Assembly (NCBI GenBank): GCA_022683945.1
Contig: JAJHSH010000038.1
Span: 1 to 38,398, forward strand
Direction: 5' to 3'
From: Candidatus Acetothermia bacterium
GTDB taxonomy: Bacteria > Bipolaricaulota > Bipolaricaulia > RBG-16-55-9 > DRXL01
Length of the DNA: 38,398 nucleotides
The translations under genes and the position numbers were made by a program. Shown one piece after another: positions 31,297 to 38,398 of this stretch (the first letter of the stretch is position 1; every line of letters starts with the position of its first letter). The notes beneath the pieces are model-generated. The model ran no database searches. It saw only the letters and a list, made by a program, of their open reading frames with translations, and was not told where the DNA came from.

Positions 31297-32388
31297 ATGA
31301 AGCGACGGCGGTTTTTGCGTGGTCTTGGTCTCGGTGCGGTCGTAGGAGGGGCGCTGCCCGCGGCAGTAGCCAAGGCGCAGGCCACCCAGTTCAGGTGGCG
31401 CATGGTGACGAGCTGGCCTCCGGGGTTTCCCATCTTGCAAGAGGGGGCAGAACGCTTCGCCAAGCGCGTCGACGAGGTGAGCCAAGGACGGCTCAAGATC
31501 GAAGTCTTTGCTGGAGGCGTCTTGGTTCCGGCGTTGGGCGGGTTCGATGCGATTCGTGGGGGGACGGTCGAAGCCGGGAGCAGTGCGTCATACTATTGGG
31601 CAGGCCAGGTTCCCGCAGCGCAGTTCTTCACCGCCGTGCCCTATGGCCTGACGGTCGAAGATATGCAGGCGTGGCTCTACGGCGCTGGCGGATTAGAGCT
31701 TTGGAACGAAGTCTATGCCAAAATCGGGCTTTATGCGATCCCCATGCTCAACACGGGCGTGCAGATGGGCGGCTGGTTTAAGAGAGAGATCAAGACGGTA
31801 GATGACCTGAAGGGCCTGAAGATGCGCATCCCCGGTCTGGGGGGCAAGGTGATGGCCAAGCTCGGCGTGGCCGTGACGCTCCTGCCCGGAGCGGAGATCG
31901 TCCCGGCGTTGGAGAGGGGCACGATTGACGCGGCTGAATGGGTCGGCCCGGCTCACGATCTCGTCTTTGGTTTTCCCAAGGTCGCCAAATTCTATTACTA
32001 TCCCGGCTGGCACGAGCCCGGCGCCCAAGCAGAACTGATGCTCAACAAGAGGGCGTGGGAGGCGTTGCCCAAGGAGCTCCAGGGGATCGTGCACGCGGTC
32101 GCCAGTGAGATCAATATCTGGTCCTACGCGCAATTTGAGAGGCAGAACGCTGAAGCGTTGGCTAAGATCAAGAAAGACTTCCCCGATGTCAAAGTCTTGC
32201 AGTTCCCGGACGCGCTGCTGAGGGAATTCCGCAAACAGACCGGGGTTGTCTTAGGAGAGGAGGCGGCGGCGGATCGGACGGGGGATTTCAAGCGCGTCTA
32301 CGACGCCTATCTGAAGTTCCGCAGCGACCAAAACGATTGGGTGACGATCGCGCAGCGGGCGTACTTCAAGGCCGAAGAGCTGAAGTAA
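31297..32388 (+). CDS. TRAP transporter solute-binding protein, TakP-like (2-oxo acid type)
   Basis: Encodes 363 residues from ATG 31297, with AAAGGAGGGG 6 nt upstream. The N-terminus KRRRFLRGLGLGAVVGGALPAAVAKAQA is a twin-arginine signal, so it is exported folded. The mature protein follows the TakP pattern closely: RWRMVTSWPPGFPILQEGAERFAKRV, GSSASYYWAGQVPAAQFFTAVPYGL, NTGVQMGGWFKREI, LKGLKMRIPGLGGKVMAKLG, GTIDAAEWVGPAHDLVFG and YYYPGWHEPGAQAELMLNKRAW. TakP binds pyruvate and other 2-oxo acids with a cation; lactate is an alternative for relatives. It delivers solute to DctQM encoded next. Confidence 0.93.
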   Translation: MKRRRFLRGLGLGAVVGGALPAAVAKAQATQFRWRMVTSWPPGFPILQEGAERFAKRVDEVSQGRLKIEVFAGGVLVPALGGFDAIRGGTVEAGSSASYYWAGQVPAAQFFTAVPYGLTVEDMQAWLYGAGGLELWNEVYAKIGLYAIPMLNTGVQMGGWFKREIKTVDDLKGLKMRIPGLGGKVMAKLGVAVTLLPGAEIVPALERGTIDAAEWVGPAHDLVFGFPKVAKFYYYPGWHEPGAQAELMLNKRAWEALPKELQGIVHAVASEINIWSYAQFERQNAEALAKIKKDFPDVKVLQFPDALLREFRKQTGVVLGEEAAADRTGDFKRVYDAYLKFRSDQNDWVTIAQRAYFKAEELK

Positions 32389-32394
32389 TCCGCC

Positions 32395-32916
32395 GTGCGC
32401 TGGTTCGTTCGCTGTATAGATTTTCTCAGCGAGTGGAGCGGGCGGGCCGTCTGCTGGCTCGCCCTGCTCTTGGTCTTTGTCACGGCCTACGAGACGGGTC
32501 AGCGCTATCTCTTTCGGCAGACCTCTACGGCTCTGCAAGAGCTGACGTGGCATATCTACTCGGTGCTCTTTTTGTTAGGGCTGGCCTACACTCTCAAGCA
32601 CGACGGCCACGTCCGCGTAGATATTTTCTATGACAGAATGTCGTCGCGGGCTAAAGCGCTGGTCAACCTCTTCAGTATAGTCTTTTTATTGGTTCCCTTC
32701 TGTTTGTTAATGATCTGGTTTTCGTGGGATTGGGTGGTGCGGGCCTATGAGATCGGCGAGCGCTCGGGCGATCCCGGCGGGCTGCCCGCGCGCTGGCTGC
32801 TCAAAGCGATGATCCCCCTGGGCTTTGGGATGCTCTTGCTCCAGGGGCTTGGAGAGATCGTGAAGAATCTGCGAGCGTTCGGGCAATCGGAGGGAGCTGA
32901 CAACAGATTTCGGTAG
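32395..32916 (+). CDS. dctQ: TRAP transporter small membrane subunit (DctQ-like)
   Basis: Encodes 173 residues from GTG 32395, 6 nt after the binding-protein stop; the ribosome site is weak. Four membrane helices (near 17-36, 47-65, 88-110, 135-155) with the family motifs LALLLVFVTAYETGQRYLF, ALQELTWHIYSVLFLLGLAYTLKHDGHVRVDIFY. The last residues, EGADNRFR and the stop, are encoded by a GAGCTGACAACAGATT repeat, so the natural C-terminus has been replaced by repeat sequence. Confidence 0.9.
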   Translation: MRWFVRCIDFLSEWSGRAVCWLALLLVFVTAYETGQRYLFRQTSTALQELTWHIYSVLFLLGLAYTLKHDGHVRVDIFYDRMSSRAKALVNLFSIVFLLVPFCLLMIWFSWDWVVRAYEIGERSGDPGGLPARWLLKAMIPLGFGMLLLQGLGEIVKNLRAFGQSEGADNRFR

Positions 32917-32939
32917 TCAATTTAATCTGCTGTCAGCTC
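32894..32939. repeat. GAGCTGACAG-family inverted repeat (copy C3)
   Basis: Arms GAGCTGACAACAGATT (32894-32909) and AATCTGCTGTCAGCTC (32924-32939) pair with one mismatch around a 14-nt loop. The left arm overlaps the dctQ 3' end and supplies its last codons; the right end runs into the ribosome site of dctM (CGGAG). Confidence 0.85.
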
Positions 32940-32948
32940 GGAGATTTT

Positions 32949-34250
32949 ATGGAAGTCCTTGGCATCTGGATGCTCGTCGCGCTCACGGTGCTCCTGCTCT
33001 TGGGCTCTCCCGTCGCGCTGGCCATCGGCGCGACGGCGCTCTTTTTCGGTTGGTTTCAGTTTGGCTTAGATATTTTTAAGCTGCTCCCGCTGCGCATCTG
33101 GGGCCTGATGACCAATCTGACTCTGATTGCCGTGCCGTTGTTTGTCTTTATGGGTTTAGTCTTGGAGCGTTCGGGGATCGCCGATGAGCTTTTAGATACG
33201 ATGAGCCGGATCTTCGGGCGCTTGCGCGGGGGGCTGGCGATCTCGGTTGTGCTCGTCGGGGCGCTCTTGGCCGCTTCTACGGGGATCGTTGGGGGCATCA
33301 TGGTGACGATGGGGCTGCTGGCGCTCCCAGCGATGCTGCGACATAAATATCCCCCTGAATTGGCTAGCGGGACGATCTGTGCGGCGGGCACGTTGGGGCA
33401 GCTCATCCCCCCCAGTATCGTTCTGATTGTGCTGGGCGACGTGATGGGCGTCTCCGTAGCCGATCTCTTCGCGGCGGCGTTCTTGCCCGGATTGCTCTTG
33501 GTCGCCCTCTACGTTCTCTATATTATCGTCATCGGGGTTCTAAAGCCTGCGGCGGCTCCCGCAGCGTCCGATCTGGGAGAGCTCTCAATGGGCGAACTGC
33601 TCTGGAAGATACTCAGAGCGCTCGTGCCGCCGGGAGCGCTCATTGCAGGGGTCTTGGGCTCGATCTTCTTTGGGATCGCCACGCCGACGGAGTCTGCAGC
33701 CGTAGGCGCTTTGGGCGCGCTTTTGCTCTGTCTGTTCTACCGGCGCTTCAGTTGGAAGATGCTGAAAGAGTCTATGCTGAGCACGATGCGCCTGACCAGT
33801 ATGGTCTTTTTGGTGGTGATCGGAGCGAGCGCCTTTGGGTTGGTCTTTGGGTTGGGCGGGCGCGAGATGGTCAAGAGTTGGCTCTTGAATATCCCCGGCG
33901 ATCAGATGGGGTTTATCATTGCAACTATGATCTTGATATTTCTATTGGGGATCTTCTTTGAGTTCTTGGAGATCAGTTTGATTGCTGTGCCCTTGTTGGT
34001 GGCTCCGGCGCAACAGTTGGGGATAGATTTGACTTGGTACGCTGTGTTGATCGCGATGAACTTGCAGACGGCGTTTTTGAGTCCGCCGGTGGGGGCCAGT
34101 CTCTTCTTTCTCAGAAGCGTCGCGCCGCCGGGGGTGACCATGGGGCATATCTTCAAGGGCGTCATCCCGTTTATGATCTTGCAGCTCGTTGGAGTTGCTA
34201 TTCTGATCTTCTTTCCCCAGATTGCGCTCTGGTTGCCCAAGCTGCGCTAG
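32949..34250 (+). CDS. dctM: TRAP transporter large membrane subunit (DctM-like)
   Basis: Encodes 433 residues from ATG 32949 (GGAG 7 nt upstream). It is the 12-helix channel subunit that moves solute with Na+ or H+. Family motifs are clear: LVALTVLLLLGSPVALAIG, LIAVPLFVFMGLVLERSGIADELLD, GIVGGIMVTMGLLALPAML, LASGTICAAGTLGQLIPPSIVLIVLGD, TPTESAAVGALGALLL and NLQTAFLSPPVGASLFFLR. Length is normal. It completes the operon with the TakP-like protein and DctQ. Confidence 0.95.
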   Translation: MEVLGIWMLVALTVLLLLGSPVALAIGATALFFGWFQFGLDIFKLLPLRIWGLMTNLTLIAVPLFVFMGLVLERSGIADELLDTMSRIFGRLRGGLAISVVLVGALLAASTGIVGGIMVTMGLLALPAMLRHKYPPELASGTICAAGTLGQLIPPSIVLIVLGDVMGVSVADLFAAAFLPGLLLVALYVLYIIVIGVLKPAAAPAASDLGELSMGELLWKILRALVPPGALIAGVLGSIFFGIATPTESAAVGALGALLLCLFYRRFSWKMLKESMLSTMRLTSMVFLVVIGASAFGLVFGLGGREMVKSWLLNIPGDQMGFIIATMILIFLLGIFFEFLEISLIAVPLLVAPAQQLGIDLTWYAVLIAMNLQTAFLSPPVGASLFFLRSVAPPGVTMGHIFKGVIPFMILQLVGVAILIFFPQIALWLPKLR

Positions 34251-34257
34251 TAGGGGC

Positions 34258-34303
34258 GGCACTCTCTCCCTCTCAGGGAGAGGGAGAGGGATGGGTGAGG
34301 GTG
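34258..34303. repeat. GGGAGAGGG-family element (copy 6, left part lost)
   Basis: CTCTCCCT (34264-34271) / AGGGAGAG (34275-34282), then GGGAGAGGGATGGGTGAGGG, the right-hand side of the family. The left outer arm is missing. It may serve as the transcript-end hairpin for the TRAP operon. Confidence 0.75.
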
Positions 34304-34370
34304 GCTTCAGGCTCCTACCCAACTCTGCCGCCAGCGTGTATAATCTAGAGCGCTTTTCTGGAGGTGTCTG

Positions 34371-35528
34371 ATGAGAAAGATATTTATAATTACTCTCGTC
34401 GTTCTAGTTCTGGGTAGCGCGGTCGTCGCGGCACAGAAGACGGCCGGGCTGCGGGTTTTCACTGCCTATCCCGCACGATCTATCTCCATCGGGGAGACGG
34501 TCTCGCTCCCGCTCACCGTGCGTAATGTAGGTCTCGCTCCGCAGGTCGTTCGCCTAGAAGTGCGCGAGCTCCCCGAGGGTTGGAAGGCCACGCTCTTGGG
34601 CGGCGGCCAGACGATCCAATCTGTTTATGTTGACACAGATGAGACAGTGGGCGTCAGCTTGAAGCTCGAACCGCCCAAAGACCTCTCGCCGGGGCTCTAT
34701 CGTTTGGTAGTTCGCGCTCGAAGCACCGATGGGCGCGTCCAGACAGAGATCCCCTTGGAATTCACCGTAGAAGAAAAACAGCCCCCTAGGCTCAACCTAG
34801 AAGTGGAGCTGCCCACGCTGCGGGGAACAGCCGCTTCGAGTTTTCGCTATCGCGCGACGGTGAAGAACGAGAGCGAACTGGAATTATTAGTGAATCTCGA
34901 CATCGAAGCGCCTTCGGGCTGGCGTGCTACTTCTAGAATGGGCTTTGGCGCTGAAGAAGTGACGAGCTTTCCCCTCAAGGCCGGGGAATCGAAGAATCTC
35001 GATATCGAGATCCGTTCCCCTAAACAGATCGCCGCTGGGGAGTACTCTACGACGCTGCGGGCGCTCGCCGGTGAGGCCAAAGCGATGCTGGTTTTAAAGT
35101 CCGTGATCACGGGGCAGCCCGAGCTCTCCGTGTCGGGCATCGAAGGGCGACTCTCCGGGCAGGTCTATCTCGGCCAAGAGAACGTCCTCAAAGTCATCAT
35201 AAAGAATCGCGGTATGGCCCCCGCGCGCGACGTCGAGTTGAGCGCCTTTGAGCCTTCGGGCTGGAAGGTCGCCTTTGAGCCCAAAGTGATTAGCGAGATC
35301 GCGCCCGACGGTGAAGTAGAAGTCACCGCGAGAGTCCAGCCCTCCGAGAGGGCCATCGCGGGCGATTATATGCTCACCGTCACGGCGCGCACGGAGGGCC
35401 TCTCGGAGTCGGCCCAGTTTCGTATGGCCGTCCAGACGTCTACGTTGTGGGGGATCGTCGGGATTGGACTGATCGCAGTCGCTTTGGGCGTGGTGGGGCT
35501 GGCCGTGGCGCGCTTTGGCCGGAGATAA
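34371..35528 (+). CDS. secreted membrane-anchored protein with three NEW3-like domains
   Basis: Encodes 385 residues from ATG 34371, with GGAGGTG 5 nt upstream. A signal peptide ([19 protein letters not shown]) is followed by three Ig-like NEW3 repeats, each with the pattern (T/I)VKNxG, then PxGWK or PSGWR about 20 residues on, then AGxYxxTxxA ([27 protein letters not shown]). One C-terminal helix ([21 protein letters not shown]) anchors it with the bulk outside. It is the first gene of a three-gene set with an ABC ATPase and permease. NEW3 proteins of this layout often accompany such ABC-2 systems; the cargo is unknown. Confidence 0.85.
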   Translation: MRKIFIITLVVLVLGSAVVAAQKTAGLRVFTAYPARSISIGETVSLPLTVRNVGLAPQVVRLEVRELPEGWKATLLGGGQTIQSVYVDTDETVGVSLKLEPPKDLSPGLYRLVVRARSTDGRVQTEIPLEFTVEEKQPPRLNLEVELPTLRGTAASSFRYRATVKNESELELLVNLDIEAPSGWRATSRMGFGAEEVTSFPLKAGESKNLDIEIRSPKQIAAGEYSTTLRALAGEAKAMLVLKSVITGQPELSVSGIEGRLSGQVYLGQENVLKVIIKNRGMAPARDVELSAFEPSGWKVAFEPKVISEIAPDGEVEVTARVQPSERAIAGDYMLTVTARTEGLSESAQFRMAVQTSTLWGIVGIGLIAVALGVVGLAVARFGRR

Positions 35529-35533
35529 TATTT

Positions 35534-36496
35534 ATGGCTGAAGTGGTCATCGAGGCGGAGAATCTTACGAAGCGCTACGGCGACTTCGTCGCTGTAGATC
35601 AAGTGAATCTCAGACTTCAAGCTGGGGAGGTCTTTGGGCTATTGGGCCCCAACGGTTCGGGCAAGACGACGACCATCTTGATGTTATTGGGGCTGACCGA
35701 GCCTACGGCGGGTCTGGCGCGCGTCTTGGGGTATGATCCGCAGCGTCAGCCCCTCCAAGTGAAGAGCCGCGTGGGGTATCTGCCCGATCAGGTTGGCTTC
35801 GATGACGAGCTGACGGCGCGCGAGAACCTCTCTTATATTGCCAAGCTCAACGGGCTGCGCCATCCCACCGGGCGCATAGCAGAAGCTCTGGCGCGCATGG
35901 GGCTCGGTGAAGTTGCAGACAAGCGGGTGAAGACCTTCTCGCGCGGTATGAAGCAGCGCCTTGGGGTCGCTGAGATCTTGCTCAAGCGCCCGAGCGTCGT
36001 CGTCTTGGACGAGCCGACGCTGGGGCTCGACCCCGAAGCCGCACGAGAGTTCCTGCAGATCATTCGTGATCTCAAGCGCGAGGGTATTACTGTCTTGCTC
36101 TCATCTCATCTGTTGCACCAGGTACAGATGATCTGTGACCGTGTGGGGCTCTTCTATCGCGGCAAAATAGTATTAGAGGGGCGAGTGACGGAGTTGGCGC
36201 AGCAGGTCTTGGGGGGGTCGTATCGGGTGCAGCTGCGTGCCGAGGGGCCGGATGTGACGGAGATTCTGAAAGCCGTACCCGATGTGCTGAGCGTAGACCA
36301 GCGAGAGAAGAGTTATTATGAGCTGGAGGCGCGCCGTGACGTGCGCGCGGAGGCCGCGCACGCGGCGGTCAGCGCCGGGGCGCGCCTGCTGGCGATCGGC
36401 TTGCAGGAGCCGAGCTTAGATGATATCTACGCGCGTTATTTTGAGTCCGTAGGGGCGAACGACCGTTCGCACCTACGAATAGTGGGAGGAGCGTGA
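35534..36496 (+). CDS. ABC-2 type transporter ATPase
   Basis: Encodes 320 residues from ATG 35534, five nt after the NEW3 stop, with GGAGATAAT as ribosome site. It has Walker [13 protein letters not shown], the Q-loop [19 protein letters not shown], signature [19 protein letters not shown], Walker [14 protein letters not shown] and [11 protein letters not shown]. The C-terminal 90 residues are the extra domain usual in NatA/NosF-like ATPases. It pairs with the permease encoded next, whose start overlaps its stop. Confidence 0.93.
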   Translation: MAEVVIEAENLTKRYGDFVAVDQVNLRLQAGEVFGLLGPNGSGKTTTILMLLGLTEPTAGLARVLGYDPQRQPLQVKSRVGYLPDQVGFDDELTARENLSYIAKLNGLRHPTGRIAEALARMGLGEVADKRVKTFSRGMKQRLGVAEILLKRPSVVVLDEPTLGLDPEAAREFLQIIRDLKREGITVLLSSHLLHQVQMICDRVGLFYRGKIVLEGRVTELAQQVLGGSYRVQLRAEGPDVTEILKAVPDVLSVDQREKSYYELEARRDVRAEAAHAAVSAGARLLAIGLQEPSLDDIYARYFESVGANDRSHLRIVGGA

Positions 36497-37464
36497 GGCC
36501 GATGGTCAGAGCCAGAGAGACGCGCGAGGGTTCGCCGTGGCGCGGGCTGTGGGTGGTGGTCGCCAAAGAGATGGCCGATCATCTCACCAGCGCGCGGATG
36601 CGCTTCTTAGAGTTTCTGATGGTGCTCATAGCTTTAGGCACGATCTATATGGCGATACAGAATCTGCGCGCCGGTGAAGAGCACTTTCTCTTCTTGAAGC
36701 TCTTGACGACGGCGCAAGAGCCTATGCCCGCTTTTGTGGGCTTTCTCGGCTTTCTCGTCCCGCTGATCGCGATTGCGCTCGGCTTCGATGCTGTTAATGG
36801 GGAGTTCAATCGTCGCACGCTGCCCAGAATCTTAGCGCAACCCATCTATCGCGATGCGCTCTTGTTGGGGAAGTTTCTAGCAGGGCTCTTCACGTTGGCG
36901 TTGGTGCTGACGGCGATCTGGCTCTTGATAGTGGGGATGGGGGTCTTTCGCTTGGGCGTCCCTCCCGAAGGAGAAGAAGTTGCGCGCAGTTTATGGTTCT
37001 TGCTGGCAACAGTAGCTTTTGGGGGCGTCTGGTTGGCGCTATCTCTAGTTTTCTCTATTCTCTTTCGCGCGCCGGCGACGGCGGCGCTCGCTTCGATCTC
37101 GCTCTGGCTCTTTCTCACGGTCTTTTGGGGAATTGTGGCGGGGATGCTTGCCCAAGTCCTCAGCCCGGTGCAGTTTGGGTTCCCCCAAGAGATCCTCTCC
37201 CAAGCGAATTTAGAGTTGACTTTGGCGCGCCTCTCTCCCAACACGCTCTACGCGGAGTCTGTGCTGGCGCTCTTGCAGCCCGCGGTGCGCGCCCTCAACC
37301 CCATCTTGCCCATCCAGTTGCACCAAGCGATCTTGGGGACGCCGCTGCCCTTGGGTCAGAGTCTCTTGTTGGTCTGGCCGCAGCTGACGGGACTCGTCGC
37401 TGCCACGATCCTGCTCTTTGCCCTCGGCTACGTGCTCTTTCAACGCCAGGAGATCCGCGCCTAG
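36493..37464 (+). CDS. ABC-2 type transporter permease (NosY-like)
   Basis: Encodes 323 residues from GTG 36493, which overlaps the ATPase stop (GTGA); ATG 36502 is a possible later start. The protein starts with a cytoplasmic [36 protein letters not shown] segment and has about six membrane helices, with [54 protein letters not shown], the hallmark loop of NosY-like permeases. It forms the transporter with the preceding ATPase and probably the NEW3 protein. Confidence 0.9.
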   Translation: MRPMVRARETREGSPWRGLWVVVAKEMADHLTSARMRFLEFLMVLIALGTIYMAIQNLRAGEEHFLFLKLLTTAQEPMPAFVGFLGFLVPLIAIALGFDAVNGEFNRRTLPRILAQPIYRDALLLGKFLAGLFTLALVLTAIWLLIVGMGVFRLGVPPEGEEVARSLWFLLATVAFGGVWLALSLVFSILFRAPATAALASISLWLFLTVFWGIVAGMLAQVLSPVQFGFPQEILSQANLELTLARLSPNTLYAESVLALLQPAVRALNPILPIQLHQAILGTPLPLGQSLLLVWPQLTGLVAATILLFALGYVLFQRQEIRA

Positions 37465-37510
37465 CGACATCTGTCTCTTCTAGACGTGACGGCATTCGTC
37501 CCGAAAGCGC

Positions 37511-37528
37511 CGGGGGCTCTCGCCCCCG
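37511..37528. terminator. GC-rich hairpin after the ABC permease gene
   Basis: CGGGGGC TCTC GCCCCCG, a perfect 7-bp stem 47 nt after the stop, without a U tract. It may end or protect the transcript. Apart from this I see nothing firm in 37465-37651. Confidence 0.4.
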
Positions 37529-37651
37529 CCTAACCCAAGACAATTCACAGTGTCGCTAAGCCCCACTGAGCTTCTGTCAGGAGTCCTTCAGCGTGGCGTA
37601 GAAGACATTTAGAGTAAGAGCATCCCCCTATGCGGGTAAAGCGAGGGCACG

Positions 37652-38356
37652 ATGGTCAATCACTTTACGATGTTGAGTATGATGCGCCACCAAGAGTCGT
37701 CGAGAAACCGAGAGCAGATCGCCGAAGCGCTGCAAGAGATCGTTGAGACCACCAACGGGCGGTTCTATCGCAAGGGCGAGGTCATCTACCAGCCCGGCGA
37801 TCTTGACGATCGTGTCTATTATATTGCGGACGGCAAAGTCAAATTAGCTTATTTGGACGAGAGCGGGCGCAAGCTGACACTGGCCATCTTAGGCGTGGGC
37901 GAGATCTTCGGCGAGATGGTCTTGGTGGGGAGTCGGCGGCGCGAGCATTTGGCGCAGGTCCTGCAAGACGCTGTGATTCACCCGTTAGAGCGAGATCGTT
38001 TTCTCTATATGCTAGAGCGCAAGCCGTGGCTGGCTTTAGAGATCATTCAGCTCTTTGGCAAGCGGGCGCGCGATTTGGAGCAGAAGCTCGAAGACTTAGT
38101 CTTCAAAGACATTACGACCCGGCTTTCCCGTCAGCTCTTGCGATTGATCGCGGAGCACGGCCAAGATACTCCCGAGGGACGACAGATCGGTTTTAAGATC
38201 ACCCACAAAGAGCTGGCCGATATGATCGGCTCGGCCCGCGAGAACACGACTTCTGCTCTCAATCGTCTCGCCCGCGAGGGCATCTTAGACAAGAAGCGTT
38301 ATTATATTATTGTGAAGGACGAAGAGCGCCTCAAAGAGAAGAGCGGTTCTGTGTAA
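37652..38356 (+). CDS. Crp/Fnr-family transcription regulator
   Basis: Encodes 234 residues from ATG 37652 (GCGAGGG about 4 nt upstream). Residues about 35-150 are a cyclic-nucleotide-type sensor barrel (FYRKGEVIYQPGDLDDRVYYIADGKVKL, LAILGVGEIFGEMVLVG), followed by a long dimer helix and a winged helix-turn-helix (about 155-225) with the Crp recognition pattern ITHKELADMIGSARENTTSALNRLAREGIL. It lacks the N-terminal Cys cluster of Fnr, so it is not an obvious Fe-S oxygen sensor; the GEIFGEM loop resembles a ligand pocket, but the cAMP Arg and Ser-type contacts are not clear. Probably a single-gene unit. Confidence 0.93.
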   Translation: MVNHFTMLSMMRHQESSRNREQIAEALQEIVETTNGRFYRKGEVIYQPGDLDDRVYYIADGKVKLAYLDESGRKLTLAILGVGEIFGEMVLVGSRRREHLAQVLQDAVIHPLERDRFLYMLERKPWLALEIIQLFGKRARDLEQKLEDLVFKDITTRLSRQLLRLIAEHGQDTPEGRQIGFKITHKELADMIGSARENTTSALNRLAREGILDKKRYYIIVKDEERLKEKSGSV

Positions 38357-38367
38357 GACCCTCTCCT

Positions 38368-38398
38368 CCTCCCTAGCCCTCCCCGTATACGGGGAGGG
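38368..38398. repeat. GTATAC-type palindrome (copy 7, cut by window edge)
   Basis: CCCTCCCC then GTATAC then GGGGAGGG (38377-38398) is a perfect 22-bp palindrome. The 22 bases 38368-38389 equal 13448-13469. It lies 12 nt after the Crp stop and is cut by the end of the window. Confidence 0.85.

Noticed and set aside
1..38398. CRISPR arrays, tRNA and rRNA genes, transposase genes
   Set aside because: Read for direct repeats with equal spacers, for TTCGAATC-type tRNA arms and for transposase motifs; none found. The DnaA-box array has 11-13 bp steps, too short for CRISPR.

Overview
The window reads as bacterial chromosome of moderately high GC. Evidence for a double membrane is weak: a small secreted protein ends in a C-terminal Phe as outer-membrane barrels do, and there is a lipoprotein with a coiled coil and TPR-like repeats. 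The mix of a cupin (archaeal-type) phosphoglucose isomerase, an EtfD/FadF-like membrane Fe-S oxidoreductase, a TakP-type TRAP system, many toxin-antitoxin pairs and abundant palindromic repeats suggests an uncultivated, perhaps thermophilic, lineage (Bipolaricaulota/Acetothermia-like is my best guess, low confidence). No rRNA, tRNA or CRISPR was seen.

Left part (1-7.5 kb): three minus-strand genes for secreted repeat proteins (NHL/SMP-30-like propeller, seven-blade WD40 propeller, beta-helix/Kelch chimera), divergent from a 1206-residue SARP/BTAD + NB-ARC-like ATPase + TPR regulator. Two of the three genes carry, 9 bp upstream of a -10 box, an 11-bp-period direct repeat (TGTGCG on the + strand) of the kind SARP proteins bind, so a local regulon is predicted. 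7.6-8.5 kb: an HU gene, a terminator, then a strong oriC candidate with ten DnaA-box-like 9-mers, eight of them in exact dyad positions, next to a GC block, four TAG trinucleotides (DnaA-trio-like) and an AT-rich tract.

8.5-14.7 kb: the Fe-S oxidoreductase with two palindromic elements inserted in frame, an orphan ABC ATPase, cupin phosphoglucose isomerase, a Wzz-like chain-length protein and WecB. 14.7-19.4 kb: a toxin-antitoxin-rich stretch (AbrB/RelE plus a membrane protein with an AbrB-like N-terminus, RHH/MazF, VapBC) around a decayed DNA methyltransferase remnant, with a small secreted protein and a TPR lipoprotein between. 19.4-23.4 kb: a BmrCD-like heterodimeric ABC exporter with one degenerate ATP site.

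23.5-28.6 kb (minus): a hybrid histidine kinase, a CheY-like receiver and an EamA transporter joined by 4-nt stop/start overlaps. 28.7-31.1 kb: a lone RHH protein, a small secreted protein, a Uma2 nuclease-like protein and an OmpR-type regulator. 31.3-34.25 kb: a complete TRAP transporter (Tat-exported TakP-like binding protein, DctQ, DctM). 34.4-37.5 kb: a secreted NEW3-repeat protein with an ABC-2 ATPase and permease. 37.65 kb to the end: a Crp/Fnr regulator.

At least three families of inverted-repeat elements are scattered through the window: GGGAGAGGG palindromes (seven copies, two inside a gene), a multi-hairpin element of about 120-140 bp (two copies with different sequence but similar fold), and a GAGCTGACAGCAGATT family (three copies, two of which supply the stop codon of the upstream gene). 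Several genes lack a Shine-Dalgarno sequence and start 7-9 nt after a -10-like box, which suggests leaderless mRNAs.
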